Assembly: GCA_031580995.1 (NCBI GenBank) | Contig: JAVLCC010000001.1 | Coordinates: forward strand, 62,001 to 126,000 | From: CAJXVY01 sp031580995 | GTDB lineage: Bacteria > Actinomycetota > Actinomycetes > Actinomycetales > Microbacteriaceae | Direction of reading: 5' to 3' | DNA length: 64,000 bases | In this document: piece after piece, positions 9,712 to 22,926 of the stretch | Position numbering within the stretch: position 1 is the first letter of the stretch | Layout of the letters: every line of letters begins with the position of its first letter | Translations under genes and position numbers: made by a program | The notes under the pieces: generated by a model | The model's database searches: none | What the model was told of the DNA's origin: nothing | Seen by the model: the letters and a program-made list of their open reading frames with translations, nothing else

Positions 9712-10610
9712 AGGTAAACGTTCGTATTCCTGCCACCAGCGCCAATCTTGGTCCTGGCTTTGACACCCTCGGAATCGCCTTGAATTACTACGACGAGTAT
9801 GAGGCTGAAACCACCCAAAGTGGTCTAGAAATTGTGATTGAGGGTGAAGGAAAAGGGGATATCCCAACCGATGAATCCAACTTAGTTTTCAAAGCCCTGA
9901 GTCTGGTCTTTGAGCGGATGGGAGAAAAACTCCCGGGTCTAAAAATCACCACCAAAAACCATATACCGCATGGCAGGGGAATGGGATCTTCGGGAGCCGC
10001 TGTAGCGGGTGGAATTATGCTGGCGGCTGGCTTATTGGGAAAACAGCATGTTCTAACAGAGCAACAGCTACTTGACTTCGCAACCGTTTTAGAGGGGCAT
10101 CCGGACAATGTCGCACCAGCATTATTTGGTGGGATGACGATTGCCTGGACTGACTCAGAGGGTCCTCACCACAAACAACTCAGTGTCCACAGAGGCGTAT
10201 CTCCAATTGTGATGGTGCCACCGAATCAAATGTCAACCAAGCTTGCGAGATCTCTGCAGCCAGACTCAGTTCCGCACGAGGATGCTGTTTTTAACCTTTC
10301 CAGGTCAGCCTTATTGGTAGCAGCATTAATTTCTTCGCCGGAACTGATGCTGCCTGCAACAGAGGATAGGTTGCACCAGGACTATAGAGCGAGTGCGATG
10401 CCCGAGACCCAAGAGTTGATAGTGAAACTGCGTGAGCTTGGTCATCCAGCGGTTGTAAGCGGGGCTGGTCCATCTGTGTTGATCCTGGAGCCAAATCCCC
10501 AAAAGCGCTTGGATGTGCAGGCATTTGCGGAGAAAAATTATCCACATTGGCAAGTATTAATGTTGGCGGTTGACTCAAAAGGTGCTAGCGTAGAGGTGCA
10601 CGAGGAATAG
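9708..10610 (+). CDS. thrB: Homoserine kinase
   Basis: ThrB phosphorylates homoserine, giving the substrate of ThrC. The 300-residue protein is a GHMP kinase: N-terminal VRIPATSANLGPGFDTLG, the ATP loop PHGRGMGSSGAAVAGG near residues 85-100, the LEGHPDNVAPALFGG segment and the C-terminal VVSGAGPSVL motif. The start overlaps the thrC stop (ATGA). A 77-bp gap with no clear terminator separates it from rho. Confidence 0.95.
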   Translation: MKVNVRIPATSANLGPGFDTLGIALNYYDEYEAETTQSGLEIVIEGEGKGDIPTDESNLVFKALSLVFERMGEKLPGLKITTKNHIPHGRGMGSSGAAVAGGIMLAAGLLGKQHVLTEQQLLDFATVLEGHPDNVAPALFGGMTIAWTDSEGPHHKQLSVHRGVSPIVMVPPNQMSTKLARSLQPDSVPHEDAVFNLSRSALLVAALISSPELMLPATEDRLHQDYRASAMPETQELIVKLRELGHPAVVSGAGPSVLILEPNPQKRLDVQAFAEKNYPHWQVLMLAVDSKGASVEVHEE

Positions 10611-10687
10611 AGCGCTCGCTCACAGTGCATTTCAACTAAACCCCCTTTATGGCGTTCTGCCGGGGAAAAGAAAGAGTTATTTAGTTC

Positions 10688-12274
10688 ATGGAAGAAACCG
10701 AACAGAAACAACCTGCGAGAAAAAGAACCAGTTCCGCTAAAACGGCAGCCAAGCCAAAAACTGAGTCCGCAGAGGAAAACCCAAAAACCGATTCAAAGCC
10801 AGAGGCAAAATCAGAAGCGAAAACTGATGACAAGCCTGCGGCGGAGACAGTAGCTGCAGAAAAGCCAGCTGCAAAGAAACCAGCTAATCGTCGCAGCTCC
10901 ACAAAGCCTAAAGCCAGTGAAGCAAACGACAACGAGAAGCCAGCTGAGGAAAAATCTGAGGAATCTAAACCTCAAGAGCGTGGAAATCAAAATGAGGACC
11001 GTGACTCAGACAGGGACGATAACGGAGACAACCGTCGAGGCGGAAACCGTAATCGCAGAAACCGCTATCGCGATCGCCGTCGCGGAGGTGAGGATGCAGA
11101 GCCCGAGATCAGTGAGGACGACGAGCTAATCCAGGTTGCTGGAATATTAGATGTTTTAGATAACTACGCTTTTTTGAGAACCAGTGGTTACCTGCCCGGC
11201 CAGAATGATGTTTATGTTTCACTTGGTCAGGTCAAGAAAAACGCCCTCAGAAAAGGTGACGCCGTAGTTGGTGTCATTAAGGCTCCCAAAGAAGGTGAGC
11301 CTCAGAATTCAAGGCAGAAGTTCAATGCTTTGGCCAGAGTCGACTCGGTAAATGGAATCGCGGTTGCGGAACTAACGGAGCGAGTTGACTTTTCAAAGCT
11401 CACTCCTCTCTATCCTGACTCTCGACTGCGCCTAGAAACAGAGCCAAAAAAGATTCCTACCCGAATCATTGATTTGGTAAGCCCAATCGGTAAAGGTCAG
11501 CGTGGACTGATTGTTTCGCCCCCAAAGGCCGGAAAGACATTGATCTTGCAGGCAATTGCGAATTCAATCAGCGTAAACAACCCAGAAGTTCACCTAATGG
11601 TGGTTTTGGTCGATGAGCGTCCAGAAGAAGTTACCGATATGCAAAGGACAGTGAATGGTGAAGTTATAGCTTCCACCTTTGACCGTCCAGCAGATGATCA
11701 CACCACAGTCGCCGAGCTTGCCATTGAAAGAGCTAAGAGACTGGTTGAAATGGGTAGTGATGTGGTTGTACTACTGGATTCAATCACCAGGCTTGGTAGG
11801 GCTTATAACCTAAGCGCGCCAGCTAGCGGAAGAATCCTTTCCGGAGGTGTTGATTCATCAGCTTTGTACCCACCCAAGAAATTCTTCGGTGCAGCCAGAA
11901 ACATTGAAAATGGTGGCTCATTGACTATTTTGGCTACCGCCTTGGTGGAGACCGGTTCAAAAATGGATGAGGTCATCTTCGAGGAATTCAAGGGAACTGG
12001 AAACATGGAGCTGAGGCTTTCAAGAAACTTGGCCGATAAGAGAATCTTCCCAGCTGTGGACATCAACGCCAGCGGAACAAGGCGCGAGGAAATGCTAATG
12101 AGTCCGCAGGAGACAAAGATTATCTGGAAGCTACGCAGGGCTTTGGCTGGGCTTGAGACTCAGCAGGCGCTGGAGCTAGTTATGACCAGGCTAAAAGACA
12201 CCCAGTCAAACGTGGAGTTCCTACTGCAGCTTGAGAAATCCATGCCGGTTCCATCCGAGGGTGAATCGGAGTAG
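10688..12274 (+). CDS. rho: Transcription termination factor Rho
   Basis: Rho is the hexameric RNA-dependent ATPase that ends transcription at Rho-dependent sites. The 528 residues begin with about 140 residues of low-complexity Lys/Glu/Ala/Pro sequence and then an Arg/Asn/Asp-rich stretch, the insertion typical of actinobacterial Rho. The core has an OSB-fold RNA-binding domain ([16 protein letters not shown]), Walker [23 protein letters not shown] and the Q/R-loop region ending in VEFLLQL. The prfA start lies 2 nt downstream, a common pairing in actinobacteria. Confidence 0.95.
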   Translation: MEETEQKQPARKRTSSAKTAAKPKTESAEENPKTDSKPEAKSEAKTDDKPAAETVAAEKPAAKKPANRRSSTKPKASEANDNEKPAEEKSEESKPQERGNQNEDRDSDRDDNGDNRRGGNRNRRNRYRDRRRGGEDAEPEISEDDELIQVAGILDVLDNYAFLRTSGYLPGQNDVYVSLGQVKKNALRKGDAVVGVIKAPKEGEPQNSRQKFNALARVDSVNGIAVAELTERVDFSKLTPLYPDSRLRLETEPKKIPTRIIDLVSPIGKGQRGLIVSPPKAGKTLILQAIANSISVNNPEVHLMVVLVDERPEEVTDMQRTVNGEVIASTFDRPADDHTTVAELAIERAKRLVEMGSDVVVLLDSITRLGRAYNLSAPASGRILSGGVDSSALYPPKKFFGAARNIENGGSLTILATALVETGSKMDEVIFEEFKGTGNMELRLSRNLADKRIFPAVDINASGTRREEMLMSPQETKIIWKLRRALAGLETQQALELVMTRLKDTQSNVEFLLQLEKSMPVPSEGESE

Positions 12275-12276
12275 AC

Positions 12277-13362
12277 ATGTTTGACTCCTTGCAAGGCTTG
12301 CGGGAGGAGCACGCCGAACTGCAAAAGCAGTTATCCGATCCATCTATTCACGCAAACCCTGGATTGAGTAAAAAACTCAATCGCAGGTATGCAGAACTTA
12401 ATTCCATAATGGCCGCTGAAGATAATCTGCGGGCTTTGGAGGCTGATATTGAGGCTGCCAAGGAGCTAGTTGGCGAGGACGATAGCTTTCGAGACGAACT
12501 TGAAAAAAATCAGGAAAAACTCATTGCAGCAGAAGAGAAACTTAGAAGACTTCTAATTCCAAGGGATCCAGATGATGCGAGAGACGTCATCATGGAAATA
12601 AAAGCCGGAGAGGGCGGTGCCGAATCGGCACTGTTTGCAGCAGACCTATTGCGCATGTATTCGCAGTTTTCTGCCTCAAAAGGCTGGAAGCTAGAGCTTT
12701 TAGACAAAAATGAGAGTGACCTCGGTGGAATCAAGGATTGTCAGTTTGCGGTCAAGGGAAATTCCACGGAGCCAGCCCAAGGAGTCTGGGCACAGCTGAA
12801 ATACGAGGGTGGTGTGCACAGGGTTCAGCGAGTTCCAGTGACTGAAACTCAAGGCAGGATTCACACCTCGGCAGCTGGAGTGTTGGTATTTCCAGAAGTC
12901 GATGAACCTGAAGAGGTGGAGATCAGTCAGAACGATTTGCGAATAGATGTTTATCGCTCTTCTGGTCCAGGGGGTCAAAGTGTTAACACCACTGACTCTG
13001 CTGTCAGGATTACCCACCTGCCCACGGGCATTGTTGTCAGTATGCAAAATGAAAAGTCTCAGTTGCAAAACAGAGAGGCGGCAATGAGGGTTTTGAGGGC
13101 TCGCATACTCGCGGTCCAACAAGAAGAGTTGGATGCAGAACAATCCGCAGCCAGAAAGTCGCAGGTTAGAACTGTTGACCGCTCCGAGCGAATACGCACT
13201 TATAACTTCCCAGAAAACAGAATCGCCGATCACCGTACCGGTTATAAGTCATACAATCTCGACCAGGTAATGGACGGAGCTTTGCAACCGGTGGTGGATT
13301 CAGCCATCGAATTTGACGAGCGCTCAAGATTGGAAGCTCTATCTGGAGGCGACCAAGGTTGA
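12277..13362 (+). CDS. prfA: Peptide chain release factor 1
   Basis: RF1 recognises UAA and UAG stop codons and triggers peptide release. The 361-residue protein has the catalytic GGQ loop in [17 protein letters not shown] and a codon-recognition region ([15 protein letters not shown]; in RF1 the tripeptide is usually PxT, here PVT). It starts 2 nt after rho and overlaps prmC, whose product methylates the GGQ glutamine, so substrate and modifying enzyme are coupled. Confidence 0.95.
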   Translation: MFDSLQGLREEHAELQKQLSDPSIHANPGLSKKLNRRYAELNSIMAAEDNLRALEADIEAAKELVGEDDSFRDELEKNQEKLIAAEEKLRRLLIPRDPDDARDVIMEIKAGEGGAESALFAADLLRMYSQFSASKGWKLELLDKNESDLGGIKDCQFAVKGNSTEPAQGVWAQLKYEGGVHRVQRVPVTETQGRIHTSAAGVLVFPEVDEPEEVEISQNDLRIDVYRSSGPGGQSVNTTDSAVRITHLPTGIVVSMQNEKSQLQNREAAMRVLRARILAVQQEELDAEQSAARKSQVRTVDRSERIRTYNFPENRIADHRTGYKSYNLDQVMDGALQPVVDSAIEFDERSRLEALSGGDQG

Positions 13363-14186
13363 ATCTCTCGCAGTTGATTGCGAGAGTAGCCGAGGAGTTG
13401 GCATCCTCAGGCATTGATAGCTATAAAGCCGAAGCACATGAAATCATTGCCCATCAGTTGAAAATTTCCAAAGCTGAGTTGGCAATGCTTGAAATGCAAG
13501 AATCTTGGGTTTCAGAAGATGACCAGCAAAAGATAATAAAACTGAGCTCTGAAAGGGCTAGACGCGTCCCACTTCAGCACCTGACCGGAAAAAGTTATTT
13601 TCGAAATCTTGAATTGGATGTTGGGCCGGGAGTGTTCATTCCAAGGCCTGAAACAGAAACACTGGTGGAGATAGCGCTGGGGTTGGAATTACCCGAAAGA
13701 AGTCTGTTTGAGGTTGGTGCTGGCAGTGGTGCAATCTCAATTTCACTAACTGAAGAATCAGATTTCGATGCAACAGCTATGGAGATCTCTGAAGATTCAG
13801 CCAAATGGACTAGAAAAAATATCGAGACTTATGGCAACCGGGTTGAGTTGATAATTGGCGATTTTGAACACCACATGCCAATCAGACAATACGGACTTCT
13901 TATTTCAAATCCTCCTTATATCCCCTATCAAGCAATACCTGTTGATCCAGAGGTCAACCTGCACGATCCAACGGAGGCTCTTTATTCAGGAGAGGACGGA
14001 TTAGATTTAATCCGGCTGTTGGCAGATTCTAAAAATTACCTGCATCCCGGAGGGATGCTTTTATTCGAACATGATGAATCCCAGCGGGCGGACATAGTTG
14101 AATTACTATTAGACAAAGATTGGAAAGAGATTCAGTCTTTCAAAGACCTCAATGGCAGAGATCGGTTTATTCAGGCGGTGGCATAG
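13359..14186 (+). CDS. prmC: Release factor glutamine methyltransferase
   Basis: PrmC methylates the GGQ glutamine of RF1 and RF2 using S-adenosylmethionine. The 275 residues contain a helical N-terminal substrate domain, VFIPRPETE, the SAM-binding [12 protein letters not shown] motif and the NPPYIP catalytic motif that binds the glutamine amide. The TTG start overlaps the prfA stop by 4 nt. The next gene starts with GTG within the TAG stop (TAGTG). Confidence 0.94.
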   Translation: MNLSQLIARVAEELASSGIDSYKAEAHEIIAHQLKISKAELAMLEMQESWVSEDDQQKIIKLSSERARRVPLQHLTGKSYFRNLELDVGPGVFIPRPETETLVEIALGLELPERSLFEVGAGSGAISISLTEESDFDATAMEISEDSAKWTRKNIETYGNRVELIIGDFEHHMPIRQYGLLISNPPYIPYQAIPVDPEVNLHDPTEALYSGEDGLDLIRLLADSKNYLHPGGMLLFEHDESQRADIVELLLDKDWKEIQSFKDLNGRDRFIQAVA

Positions 14187-14848
14187 TGCAGCGAATTTAT
14201 GACTGTTCAGACAGTTCCGAATTGCTAACTGGCATGCGTCAGGCAAAATTGGCGGTTGGTAGGGGTGAACTGGTTGTTTTGCCAACCGATACTGTTTATG
14301 GAATCGGGGCAGATGCCTTTAATCCCAAAGCCGTGCAGGCTCTACTTGATGCCAAGGGTCGGGGAAGATCAACACCCCCACCAGTTTTGATTGGTGATGT
14401 TTCTGCGCTGGATGCCCTGGCCACCGATATTCCAGATGTTGCAAGGGTTCTCACCGAACAGTATTGGCCCGGTCCACTGACTTTGGTGATGCACGCTCAA
14501 CCTTCATTGAATTGGGATCTAGGGGAGACCAAAGGAACAGTTGGACTTCGAATTCCAGATTCAAAAGAAGCTGTTGCACTGTTAAAGGAGACTGGACCAA
14601 TGGCGGTTTCAAGTGCCAATTTGCATGGAAAACCATCAGCAATAAATGCCCAACAAGCCTTCGAATATTTCGATGAGAGCGTCCCAGTTTATTTAGATGC
14701 TGGTGAGGCAAGCGTTGGAGTGGCATCCACCATCTTGGATTTGACGGATGCTCAGAGCAAGCGAATTAGGGTCCTGCGCCAGGGGGCACTCAAGCTTGAG
14801 GACATCAAAAAGCTTGCCGGAGATTTCGAATTTGAATCGGTGATTTAG
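14186..14848 (+). CDS. L-threonylcarbamoyladenylate synthase (Sua5/YrdC/YwlC family)
   Basis: This enzyme makes threonylcarbamoyl-AMP from threonine, bicarbonate and ATP, the first step of t6A37 modification in ANN-decoding tRNAs. It shows LPTDTVYGIGADAF, RPTPP-like RGRSTPPPVL, YWPGPLTLV, VGLRIPDS and GPMAVSSANLHGKPS. I chose the GTG at 14186, which overlaps the prmC stop by one base and gives 220 residues; an in-frame ATG at 14120 would add 22 residues translated from inside prmC with no family match. Confidence 0.92.
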   Translation: MQRIYDCSDSSELLTGMRQAKLAVGRGELVVLPTDTVYGIGADAFNPKAVQALLDAKGRGRSTPPPVLIGDVSALDALATDIPDVARVLTEQYWPGPLTLVMHAQPSLNWDLGETKGTVGLRIPDSKEAVALLKETGPMAVSSANLHGKPSAINAQQAFEYFDESVPVYLDAGEASVGVASTILDLTDAQSKRIRVLRQGALKLEDIKKLAGDFEFESVI

Positions 14849-14849
14849 C

Positions 14850-15953
14850 TTGCGAGCGTATCTTCTAATAGCTGGTGCTGTTGCCATTAGCACCTTGTTA
14901 GCAACTTTCCTGGCTTTATTCGTGGCCAAAAGATTCAACCTTTACAGACCGGTGAGAAAAAGAGATCAACACAGAACTCCGGTTCCTAGAATCGGGGGAA
15001 TCGCAATATTTATTGGCCTTTTGGTTGGGTTTGGTTTAGCGGGAACCCTTGGCTGGTTTGAAATCGTCTTTGCTGACATGGGAACTATTTGGGCAATCAT
15101 CGGCTCCGCTGCAATCATCACCGTTGTGGGTTTATTGGATGACCTTGTGGATATGGACTGGACACTAAAACTTGCAGGCCAAGTTTTGGCAGCCGGATTA
15201 CTGGCTTGGCAAGGGGTGCAGATTGTCTCTTTGCCGATTGGTGGCCTAGTTGTTGGAAGTTATGTATTTAGTTTGGTCATGACCGTGATGGTGTTGCTGG
15301 TTGTGATGAATGCCGTGAACTTTATTGATGGTTTGGATGGTCTGGCTGCAGGGGTTATCGGAATCGGAACTGGAACATTTTTTCTCTACGTTTATCTTCT
15401 TGCTCAGCAAACCTCACCCACAAATTACTTCAACACCGCTGGTTTGCTTTCGGTGATTGTTTTGGGAGCGTGTATTGGTTTTTTGCCATTAAATTGGAGG
15501 CCCGCAAAAATATTTATGGGCGACAGTGGAGCCATGCTATTGGGATTACTGATGGCAACCAGTGCAATTTTGGTTACCGGTCAGATTGACCCTGCCACTG
15601 TCACTAGAAACGATTTGCTTCCAGCTTTGTTTCCGCTGATTCTGCCGGTGGCAATTTTGGTACTACCTTTACTTGATCTGCTTCTGGCAGTGTTCAGAAG
15701 AATAAGCCAGGGGAAATCTCCCTTTCAAGCAGATGCCGGGCACCTGCACCACCGATTGCAAGATCTAGGTCACTCGCACACGGTGGCGGTATTGGTTTTC
15801 TATTTGTGGACTGCTGTTATATCCACCACCGGTTTACTTTTCTTTTTCTGGCCTCCGACCCAAGTTTTGGTATTTGGAGGCCTAGGGCTTTTAGGAGCCT
15901 TGGTGTTCACCCTCTGGCCCGTTATTGTTAGAAGATACAAAGGAGTCCAATGA
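14850..15953 (+). CDS. WecA/TagO-type undecaprenyl-phosphate sugar-1-phosphate transferase
   Basis: A polytopic membrane enzyme (about ten hydrophobic segments, 367 residues) of the MraY/WecA family. It transfers a sugar-1-phosphate, usually GlcNAc-1-P, onto undecaprenyl phosphate to start synthesis of a cell-wall glycopolymer. Catalytic motifs are visible: LLDDLVDM, NAVNFIDGLDGLAAG, FMGDSGAMLLG and the HLHHRLQDLGHS loop. The TTG start lies 1 nt after the upstream stop. It sits just before the ATP synthase genes, as in related actinobacteria. The exact sugar is inferred only from the family. Confidence 0.9.
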   Translation: MRAYLLIAGAVAISTLLATFLALFVAKRFNLYRPVRKRDQHRTPVPRIGGIAIFIGLLVGFGLAGTLGWFEIVFADMGTIWAIIGSAAIITVVGLLDDLVDMDWTLKLAGQVLAAGLLAWQGVQIVSLPIGGLVVGSYVFSLVMTVMVLLVVMNAVNFIDGLDGLAAGVIGIGTGTFFLYVYLLAQQTSPTNYFNTAGLLSVIVLGACIGFLPLNWRPAKIFMGDSGAMLLGLLMATSAILVTGQIDPATVTRNDLLPALFPLILPVAILVLPLLDLLLAVFRRISQGKSPFQADAGHLHHRLQDLGHSHTVAVLVFYLWTAVISTTGLLFFFWPPTQVLVFGGLGLLGALVFTLWPVIVRRYKGVQ

Positions 15954-16354
15954 GAGCCAGCAACCTTCAGCAACTTTTTTCACTAGTTACTAAGTACAGC
16001 CTGTTGCTGGTTGGTGTTATTGCGATTCTTGGCGGTTTTCTTGGCTTTTTAGTATCTGGAACGAATGGCCTAATTTCAGCTCTGATTGGTGCCGCCATCG
16101 CATTTTTGTTCTCAATCATGACTATTTTGAGCGTTTTTATAGGTAGCAAGCTCGATTTGACTGGATTTTATGCGGTTGTCCTGGGTGGCTGGTTGGTAAA
16201 GATCGTAATTTTTGGATTTATTCTGGTGGCCCTCAGAGGTGCCTCTTTTATTGATGGTCCAGTGCTATTCGCCACTGTTGTGGTGACCATAATTGGGACT
16301 TTGGCGGTTGATAGTTTTGCTGCTTTGCGGGCAAGAATTCCAGCAGTTGATTAA
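15950..16354 (+). CDS. AtpI-like small membrane protein
   Basis: A 134-residue protein with about four transmembrane helices (near residues 15-33, 38-60, 70-95 and 105-122) and short polar loops. Its position between a WecA-like gene and atpB is that of the ATP synthase protein I (AtpI) homologue of actinobacteria, proposed to assist c-ring assembly. Sequence similarity is weak, so the name rests mainly on context and topology. It overlaps the upstream gene (ATGA) and is separated from atpB by a promoter region. Confidence 0.65.
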   Translation: MRASNLQQLFSLVTKYSLLLVGVIAILGGFLGFLVSGTNGLISALIGAAIAFLFSIMTILSVFIGSKLDLTGFYAVVLGGWLVKIVIFGFILVALRGASFIDGPVLFATVVVTIIGTLAVDSFAALRARIPAVD

Positions 16355-16383
16355 AACCCGCATTTCAAGTGCCAAAGTATTGT

Positions 16384-16389
16384 TAGACT
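16384..16389 (+). promoter_or_regulatory. -10 element of the atp operon
   Basis: TAGACT in the sequence TTGTTAGACTTTAG, about 58 nt before the proposed atpB start. No strong -35 is visible. It would give a leader of about 50 nt that includes the AGGAG Shine-Dalgarno at 16436-16440. Confidence 0.45.
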
Positions 16390-16447
16390 TTAGAAAAATC
16401 TGGCCATTGCGACCTAGTACGTTGCTGACCGAAACAGGAGTACAAAG

Positions 16448-17269
16448 CTGTTAACTGTTTTTAGTGCGGTAGCAGGGGATGACGGTTCGTTCAATCCCCC
16501 GACGCTGGCGGACTTCTACCCTGAAATTATTCTTTTCGAAGGCACTCCTTTCGCGCTAAACCGAATCATGCTGATTCGTTTGCTGATCATGGTTTTGTTG
16601 ATTGTGTTGTTCTGGGCTTGGGCCAGAAGATTTGATATCGCAAGAAAAACTCAAAGCTACGTCCCTGGCCGCTTTCAGCTAGTTGGCGAAATTGGTTTGA
16701 ATTTTGTTCGCAAAAACATAGCTCACGAGACTCTTGGTCAAAAAGACGGCGATCGCTTCCTGCCTCTTTTGACAACAATCTTCTTTACCGTTCTGGCAAT
16801 GAACCTGACTGGTCTGATTCCAGGTCTAAACATCGCCGCCACCAGTGTGATTGGTCTTCCGCTGGTTATGGCGGTTGCATCTTTTGTGGTGTTTATTTAT
16901 GCGGGTGTGAAACAACACGGTTTGAAGTATTTCCAAACTGCACTTTTCCCGCCCGGTGTTCCAGCACCGATGTATATATTGGTCACCCCAATTGAATTTT
17001 TGGCAACCTTCATTCTTCGTCCAGTCACCTTGACGGTTCGTCTTTTGATGAACATGTTGGTTGGGCACTTGTTGCTGGTTCTGAGCTTCAGCGCAACTCA
17101 CTTTTTCTTTTTCTATACCGATGGGCTTAGCATGCTGTTTGGAGCCGGCACATTGGTCTTCGGTCTCGCATTTACACTTTTCGAGTTGTTGGTGAGTGTT
17201 TTGCAGGCATATGTATTTACGATTCTCACCACTGTCTACATCCAGTTGTCATTGGCTGAGGAACACTAA
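16448..17269 (+). CDS. atpB: ATP synthase Fo subunit a, probable CTG start
   Basis: Subunit a forms the proton half-channels against the c-ring. The first in-frame ATG is at 16568, but the frame is open back to a stop at 16415 and the upstream part encodes family-like sequence (FSAVAGDDGSFNPP, then FYPEIILFEGTPFALNRI). No ATG, GTG or TTG occurs in that stretch. CTG at 16448 lies 7 nt after a perfect AGGAG Shine-Dalgarno, so I place the start there, giving 273 residues. Five to six membrane helices follow, with the conserved channel arginine likely in LRPVTLTVRLLMNM. First gene of atpBEFHAGDC. Confidence 0.85.
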   Translation: MLTVFSAVAGDDGSFNPPTLADFYPEIILFEGTPFALNRIMLIRLLIMVLLIVLFWAWARRFDIARKTQSYVPGRFQLVGEIGLNFVRKNIAHETLGQKDGDRFLPLLTTIFFTVLAMNLTGLIPGLNIAATSVIGLPLVMAVASFVVFIYAGVKQHGLKYFQTALFPPGVPAPMYILVTPIEFLATFILRPVTLTVRLLMNMLVGHLLLVLSFSATHFFFFYTDGLSMLFGAGTLVFGLAFTLFELLVSVLQAYVFTILTTVYIQLSLAEEH

Positions 17270-17280
17270 GAGATTTATAA

Positions 17281-17538
<258 letters not shown>

Positions 17539-17557
17539 TTAGAACGAGGTATTGATA

Positions 17558-18097
17558 ATGCTGTACGGGATTCTCACAGCTGAGGCAGGGGAGACACAAA
17601 ACCCACTGCTGCCAGCTGACTATGACATCCTGTGGTCTGCTGTTGTCTTTGCCGTTCTGCTTCTGTTTTTCTGGTTCCGAGTCCTACCAAGCTTCAAAAA
17701 GATGCTTGATGATAGGGCTGAGGCAATTGAGGGAAGATTAGCCGAGGCTGAGCGGGCAACCGCTGAGGCCGCGGAGAAAACCAACTCAATTGAGGCTGAG
17801 CAGGAAAAACTCAGAGGAGAAGCCAGTTCCATCCGTGAGGAAGCACGCGCAGAAGGTGCTGCCATCCTCACTGAGATGAAAGAACAGGCCAGAGCGGAAA
17901 GCGACCGCATCGCTGAGGTCACCAAGACTCAGTTGGAAGCGGAAAGACAGGCTGCAATCGAATCACTTCGACAGGAAGTTGGAGTGCTAGCGATTGATCT
18001 TGCCAGCAAGATAGTTGGCGAGAAACTGCAGGAAGACAAAGTCGCAAATAAGGTCGTTGACGATTTCTTGAGTGAAATCGAAAAGAGCAAGGGATAG
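17558..18097 (+). CDS. atpF: ATP synthase Fo subunit b
   Basis: Subunit b forms the peripheral stalk dimer. It has one membrane helix at about residues 25-45 (WSAVVFAVLLLFFWFRVLP) followed by a long charged Ala/Glu/Arg-rich coiled coil to about residue 150 and a C-terminal region that contacts delta. I use the ATG at 17558, 7 nt after GAGGT; the TTG two codons earlier is too close to that site. Length is 179 residues. Confidence 0.93.
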   Translation: MLYGILTAEAGETQNPLLPADYDILWSAVVFAVLLLFFWFRVLPSFKKMLDDRAEAIEGRLAEAERATAEAAEKTNSIEAEQEKLRGEASSIREEARAEGAAILTEMKEQARAESDRIAEVTKTQLEAERQAAIESLRQEVGVLAIDLASKIVGEKLQEDKVANKVVDDFLSEIEKSKG

Positions 18098-18100
18098 CTA

Positions 18101-18895
18101 ATGGCCTCCACTACCAGACAATCGCTAGCTAAAGCCGTAGAGACAATGGCAAAAGAAAAGAAGGTGAGCTTGAAAACAGCTCAAGATCTTTTTGATGCAG
18201 CAGTGGCTTTGGATAACTCCATTCAGCTGCGAGGAGCACTATCGGATCCTTCCGCTGATGCTGCTCGTCGCGAGAAGTTGGCGAATGAAGTTTTCAAAGG
18301 TCTCTCCGCAGAGGCTATGAAGGTGATTCTGGTTTTGGTTGGACTTCGCTGGTCAAAGCCCAGAGACTTGGCAAAATCCTGCGAGTCACTAGCTGTTACG
18401 GCAGTTGCAATGCAGCTAGATTCTAAAAAACTGCAAGAGGTTGGCGAGGAGCTTTACTCAGTGCAGTCGCTGATTGAATCTCATGGTGAGTTGGAGCTTG
18501 CAATGTCCACCACCAGAGCAAATGTGGACGCAAAGCAGAAGCTTGTGAAGAAACTTGTTGGAAAACAACTCAGTGATTCTGCAGAGCTACTGGTGATGCA
18601 GGCGGTGCACTTCGCTCATAAGACCAGCATCTCCCAGTTGCTCACAAATTACGGCGAGGTGCTAGCAGACCAAGCCAATCGAAAGATTGCAACTGTGAGC
18701 GTTGCCAAACCACTTAGTGATAAACAGCTGAAGGAATTGCAAAAACAGCTTTCCAAAGCTTTCGATTCAGAGCTAAACATCAACCAAGAGGTTGACGAAA
18801 CAATTATTGGCGGTATGAGAATTCAGGTGGCCGGCGAGGTCATAGACGCAACCGTCTCAAGCAAACTAAACAAAGCAAGACTTCAGCTCAGCTGA
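18101..18895 (+). CDS. atpH: ATP synthase F1 subunit delta
   Basis: Delta links the b stalk to the top of F1. The 264-residue length fits the actinobacterial form, longer than the ~177-residue E. coli protein. The helical N-terminal part is followed by the conserved C-terminal segment with [21 protein letters not shown], the diagnostic delta motif. It begins 3 nt after atpF. Confidence 0.93.
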   Translation: MASTTRQSLAKAVETMAKEKKVSLKTAQDLFDAAVALDNSIQLRGALSDPSADAARREKLANEVFKGLSAEAMKVILVLVGLRWSKPRDLAKSCESLAVTAVAMQLDSKKLQEVGEELYSVQSLIESHGELELAMSTTRANVDAKQKLVKKLVGKQLSDSAELLVMQAVHFAHKTSISQLLTNYGEVLADQANRKIATVSVAKPLSDKQLKELQKQLSKAFDSELNINQEVDETIIGGMRIQVAGEVIDATVSSKLNKARLQLS

Positions 18896-18917
18896 GAGAG
18901 ATAGAGAAGGAACGCAA

Positions 18918-20555
18918 ATGGCAGATCTAAAGATCAACCCAGATCAGATTCGCGACGCCCTAAAGGACTTCGTTGATGGCTACGAGCCAGACAACGGTGG
19001 TCGAGATGAGGTTGGCTATGTGATTGATGCCGCTGATGGTATCGCTCACGTAGAGGGACTACCCTCAGCGATGGCTAACGAGCTGTTGAAATTCGCCGAT
19101 GGAACCCTTGGGCTTGCACTGAACCTAGACGAACGCGAAATTGGTGTGGTTGTTCTTGGTGAGTTCACCGGAATTGAAGAGGGAATGGAAGTTCACCGCA
19201 CCGGCGAGGTTCTAAGCGTTCCCGTAGGAGACAACTTTTTAGGACGAGTGGTTGACCCCCTAGGTGAGCCAATCGATGGAATGGGTGACATCAAAAGCGA
19301 TACCCGTCGTGCTCTAGAGCTGCAGGCTCCAGGGGTTATGGCCCGTAAGAGTGTGCATGAGCCACTGCAGACAGGTATCAAGGCAATTGATGCCATGATT
19401 CCAATTGGTCGCGGGCAGCGTCAGTTGATCATTGGTGACCGCCAGACCGGTAAAACAGCTATTGCCATCGATGCCATCATCAACCAGAAAGCTAACTGGG
19501 AATCAGGGGATCCTGATAAGCAGGTTCGCTGTATTTATGTTGCAGTTGGCCAAAAGGGTTCAACCGTTGCAGGTGTGAAGGGTGCTTTGGAAGAGGCAGG
19601 TGCAATGGAATACACAACCATTGTTGCTTCTCCCGCTTCAGACCCAGCTGGATTCAAATACCTTGCCCCCTACACCGGAAGTGCGATTGGTCAGCACTGG
19701 ATGTATGACGGTAAGCATGTTTTGATCATTTTTGATGATCTTTCAAAACAAGCAGAGGCTTACCGTGCGGTGTCACTTTTGCTTCGTCGCCCACCAGGAC
19801 GTGAAGCATTCCCCGGAGATGTTTTCTATCTACACTCCAGGCTTTTGGAGCGTTGTGCGAAATTGAACGATGCCATGGGTGCTGGTTCGATGACTGGTTT
19901 GCCAATCATTGAGACCAAGGCCAATGACGTATCTGCCTTCATTCCAACAAACGTTATTTCGATTACAGATGGACAGATCTTTTTGCAGTCTGATCTGTTT
20001 AACTCAAACCAGCGTCCAGCTATTGATGTTGGTATTTCTGTTAGCCGTGTTGGTGGAGCCGCACAGGTAAAGGGAATCAAGAAAGTCTCTGGAACTTTGA
20101 AGCTTGAGCTTGCGCAGTACAGGTCTTTGGAGGCATTCGCCATGTTTGCATCTGATTTGGATGCAGCTAGCCGTAGGCAGTTGGCAAGAGGTGCAAGGCT
20201 TACCGAGCTTTTGAAGCAGCCTCAGTACACCCCATACCCAGTCGAGGATCAAACAGTTTCGATATGGGCTGGAACCAATGGCCACCTAGATGAGGTCCCG
20301 GTGCCAGATGTTTTGCGTTTCGAGCAGGAGTTTTTGGACTACCTACGTCGCAACAGCAAGATTTTGAACACCATCGGCGAGACTGAAAAGCTCGAGGATG
20401 ACACGGTTTCCGAGCTTGACAAAGAAATCGAACACTTCAAAAAGATGTTCCAGTTGGGCAATGGAGAGCCTTTGATCAAAGTCGGCAACGAAAGCGTTGA
20501 GGCAATGGATGAAGAAGAGGTCGACCAAACAAAGATTGTCAAAGGCAAGAAGTAA
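18918..20555 (+). CDS. atpA: ATP synthase F1 subunit alpha
   Basis: Alpha is the non-catalytic nucleotide-binding subunit of the F1 hexamer. The 545 residues have the N-terminal beta-barrel, Walker [12 protein letters not shown] around residue 172, VGQKGSTVA, the ALPHA/BETA signature region [14 protein letters not shown] and a C-terminal helical domain. A Shine-Dalgarno GAAGGA precedes the ATG. The C-terminal ~35 residues are charged and extend past the usual end, as in other actinobacteria. Confidence 0.97.
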   Translation: MADLKINPDQIRDALKDFVDGYEPDNGGRDEVGYVIDAADGIAHVEGLPSAMANELLKFADGTLGLALNLDEREIGVVVLGEFTGIEEGMEVHRTGEVLSVPVGDNFLGRVVDPLGEPIDGMGDIKSDTRRALELQAPGVMARKSVHEPLQTGIKAIDAMIPIGRGQRQLIIGDRQTGKTAIAIDAIINQKANWESGDPDKQVRCIYVAVGQKGSTVAGVKGALEEAGAMEYTTIVASPASDPAGFKYLAPYTGSAIGQHWMYDGKHVLIIFDDLSKQAEAYRAVSLLLRRPPGREAFPGDVFYLHSRLLERCAKLNDAMGAGSMTGLPIIETKANDVSAFIPTNVISITDGQIFLQSDLFNSNQRPAIDVGISVSRVGGAAQVKGIKKVSGTLKLELAQYRSLEAFAMFASDLDAASRRQLARGARLTELLKQPQYTPYPVEDQTVSIWAGTNGHLDEVPVPDVLRFEQEFLDYLRRNSKILNTIGETEKLEDDTVSELDKEIEHFKKMFQLGNGEPLIKVGNESVEAMDEEEVDQTKIVKGKK

Positions 20556-20572
20556 GGGACAGGGAAAAATAA

Positions 20573-22925
<2,353 letters not shown>

Positions 22926-22926
<1 letters not shown>

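Noticed and set aside
10681..10932. Open frame antisense to the start of rho
   Set aside because: It mirrors the Ala/Lys/Glu-rich N-terminus of Rho and has Ala/Ser/Phe-rich content typical of a shadow frame.
12700..13233. A 177-codon open frame antisense to prfA
   Set aside because: It lies wholly within the well-supported prfA gene, has no ribosome-binding site and its translation resembles no protein family.
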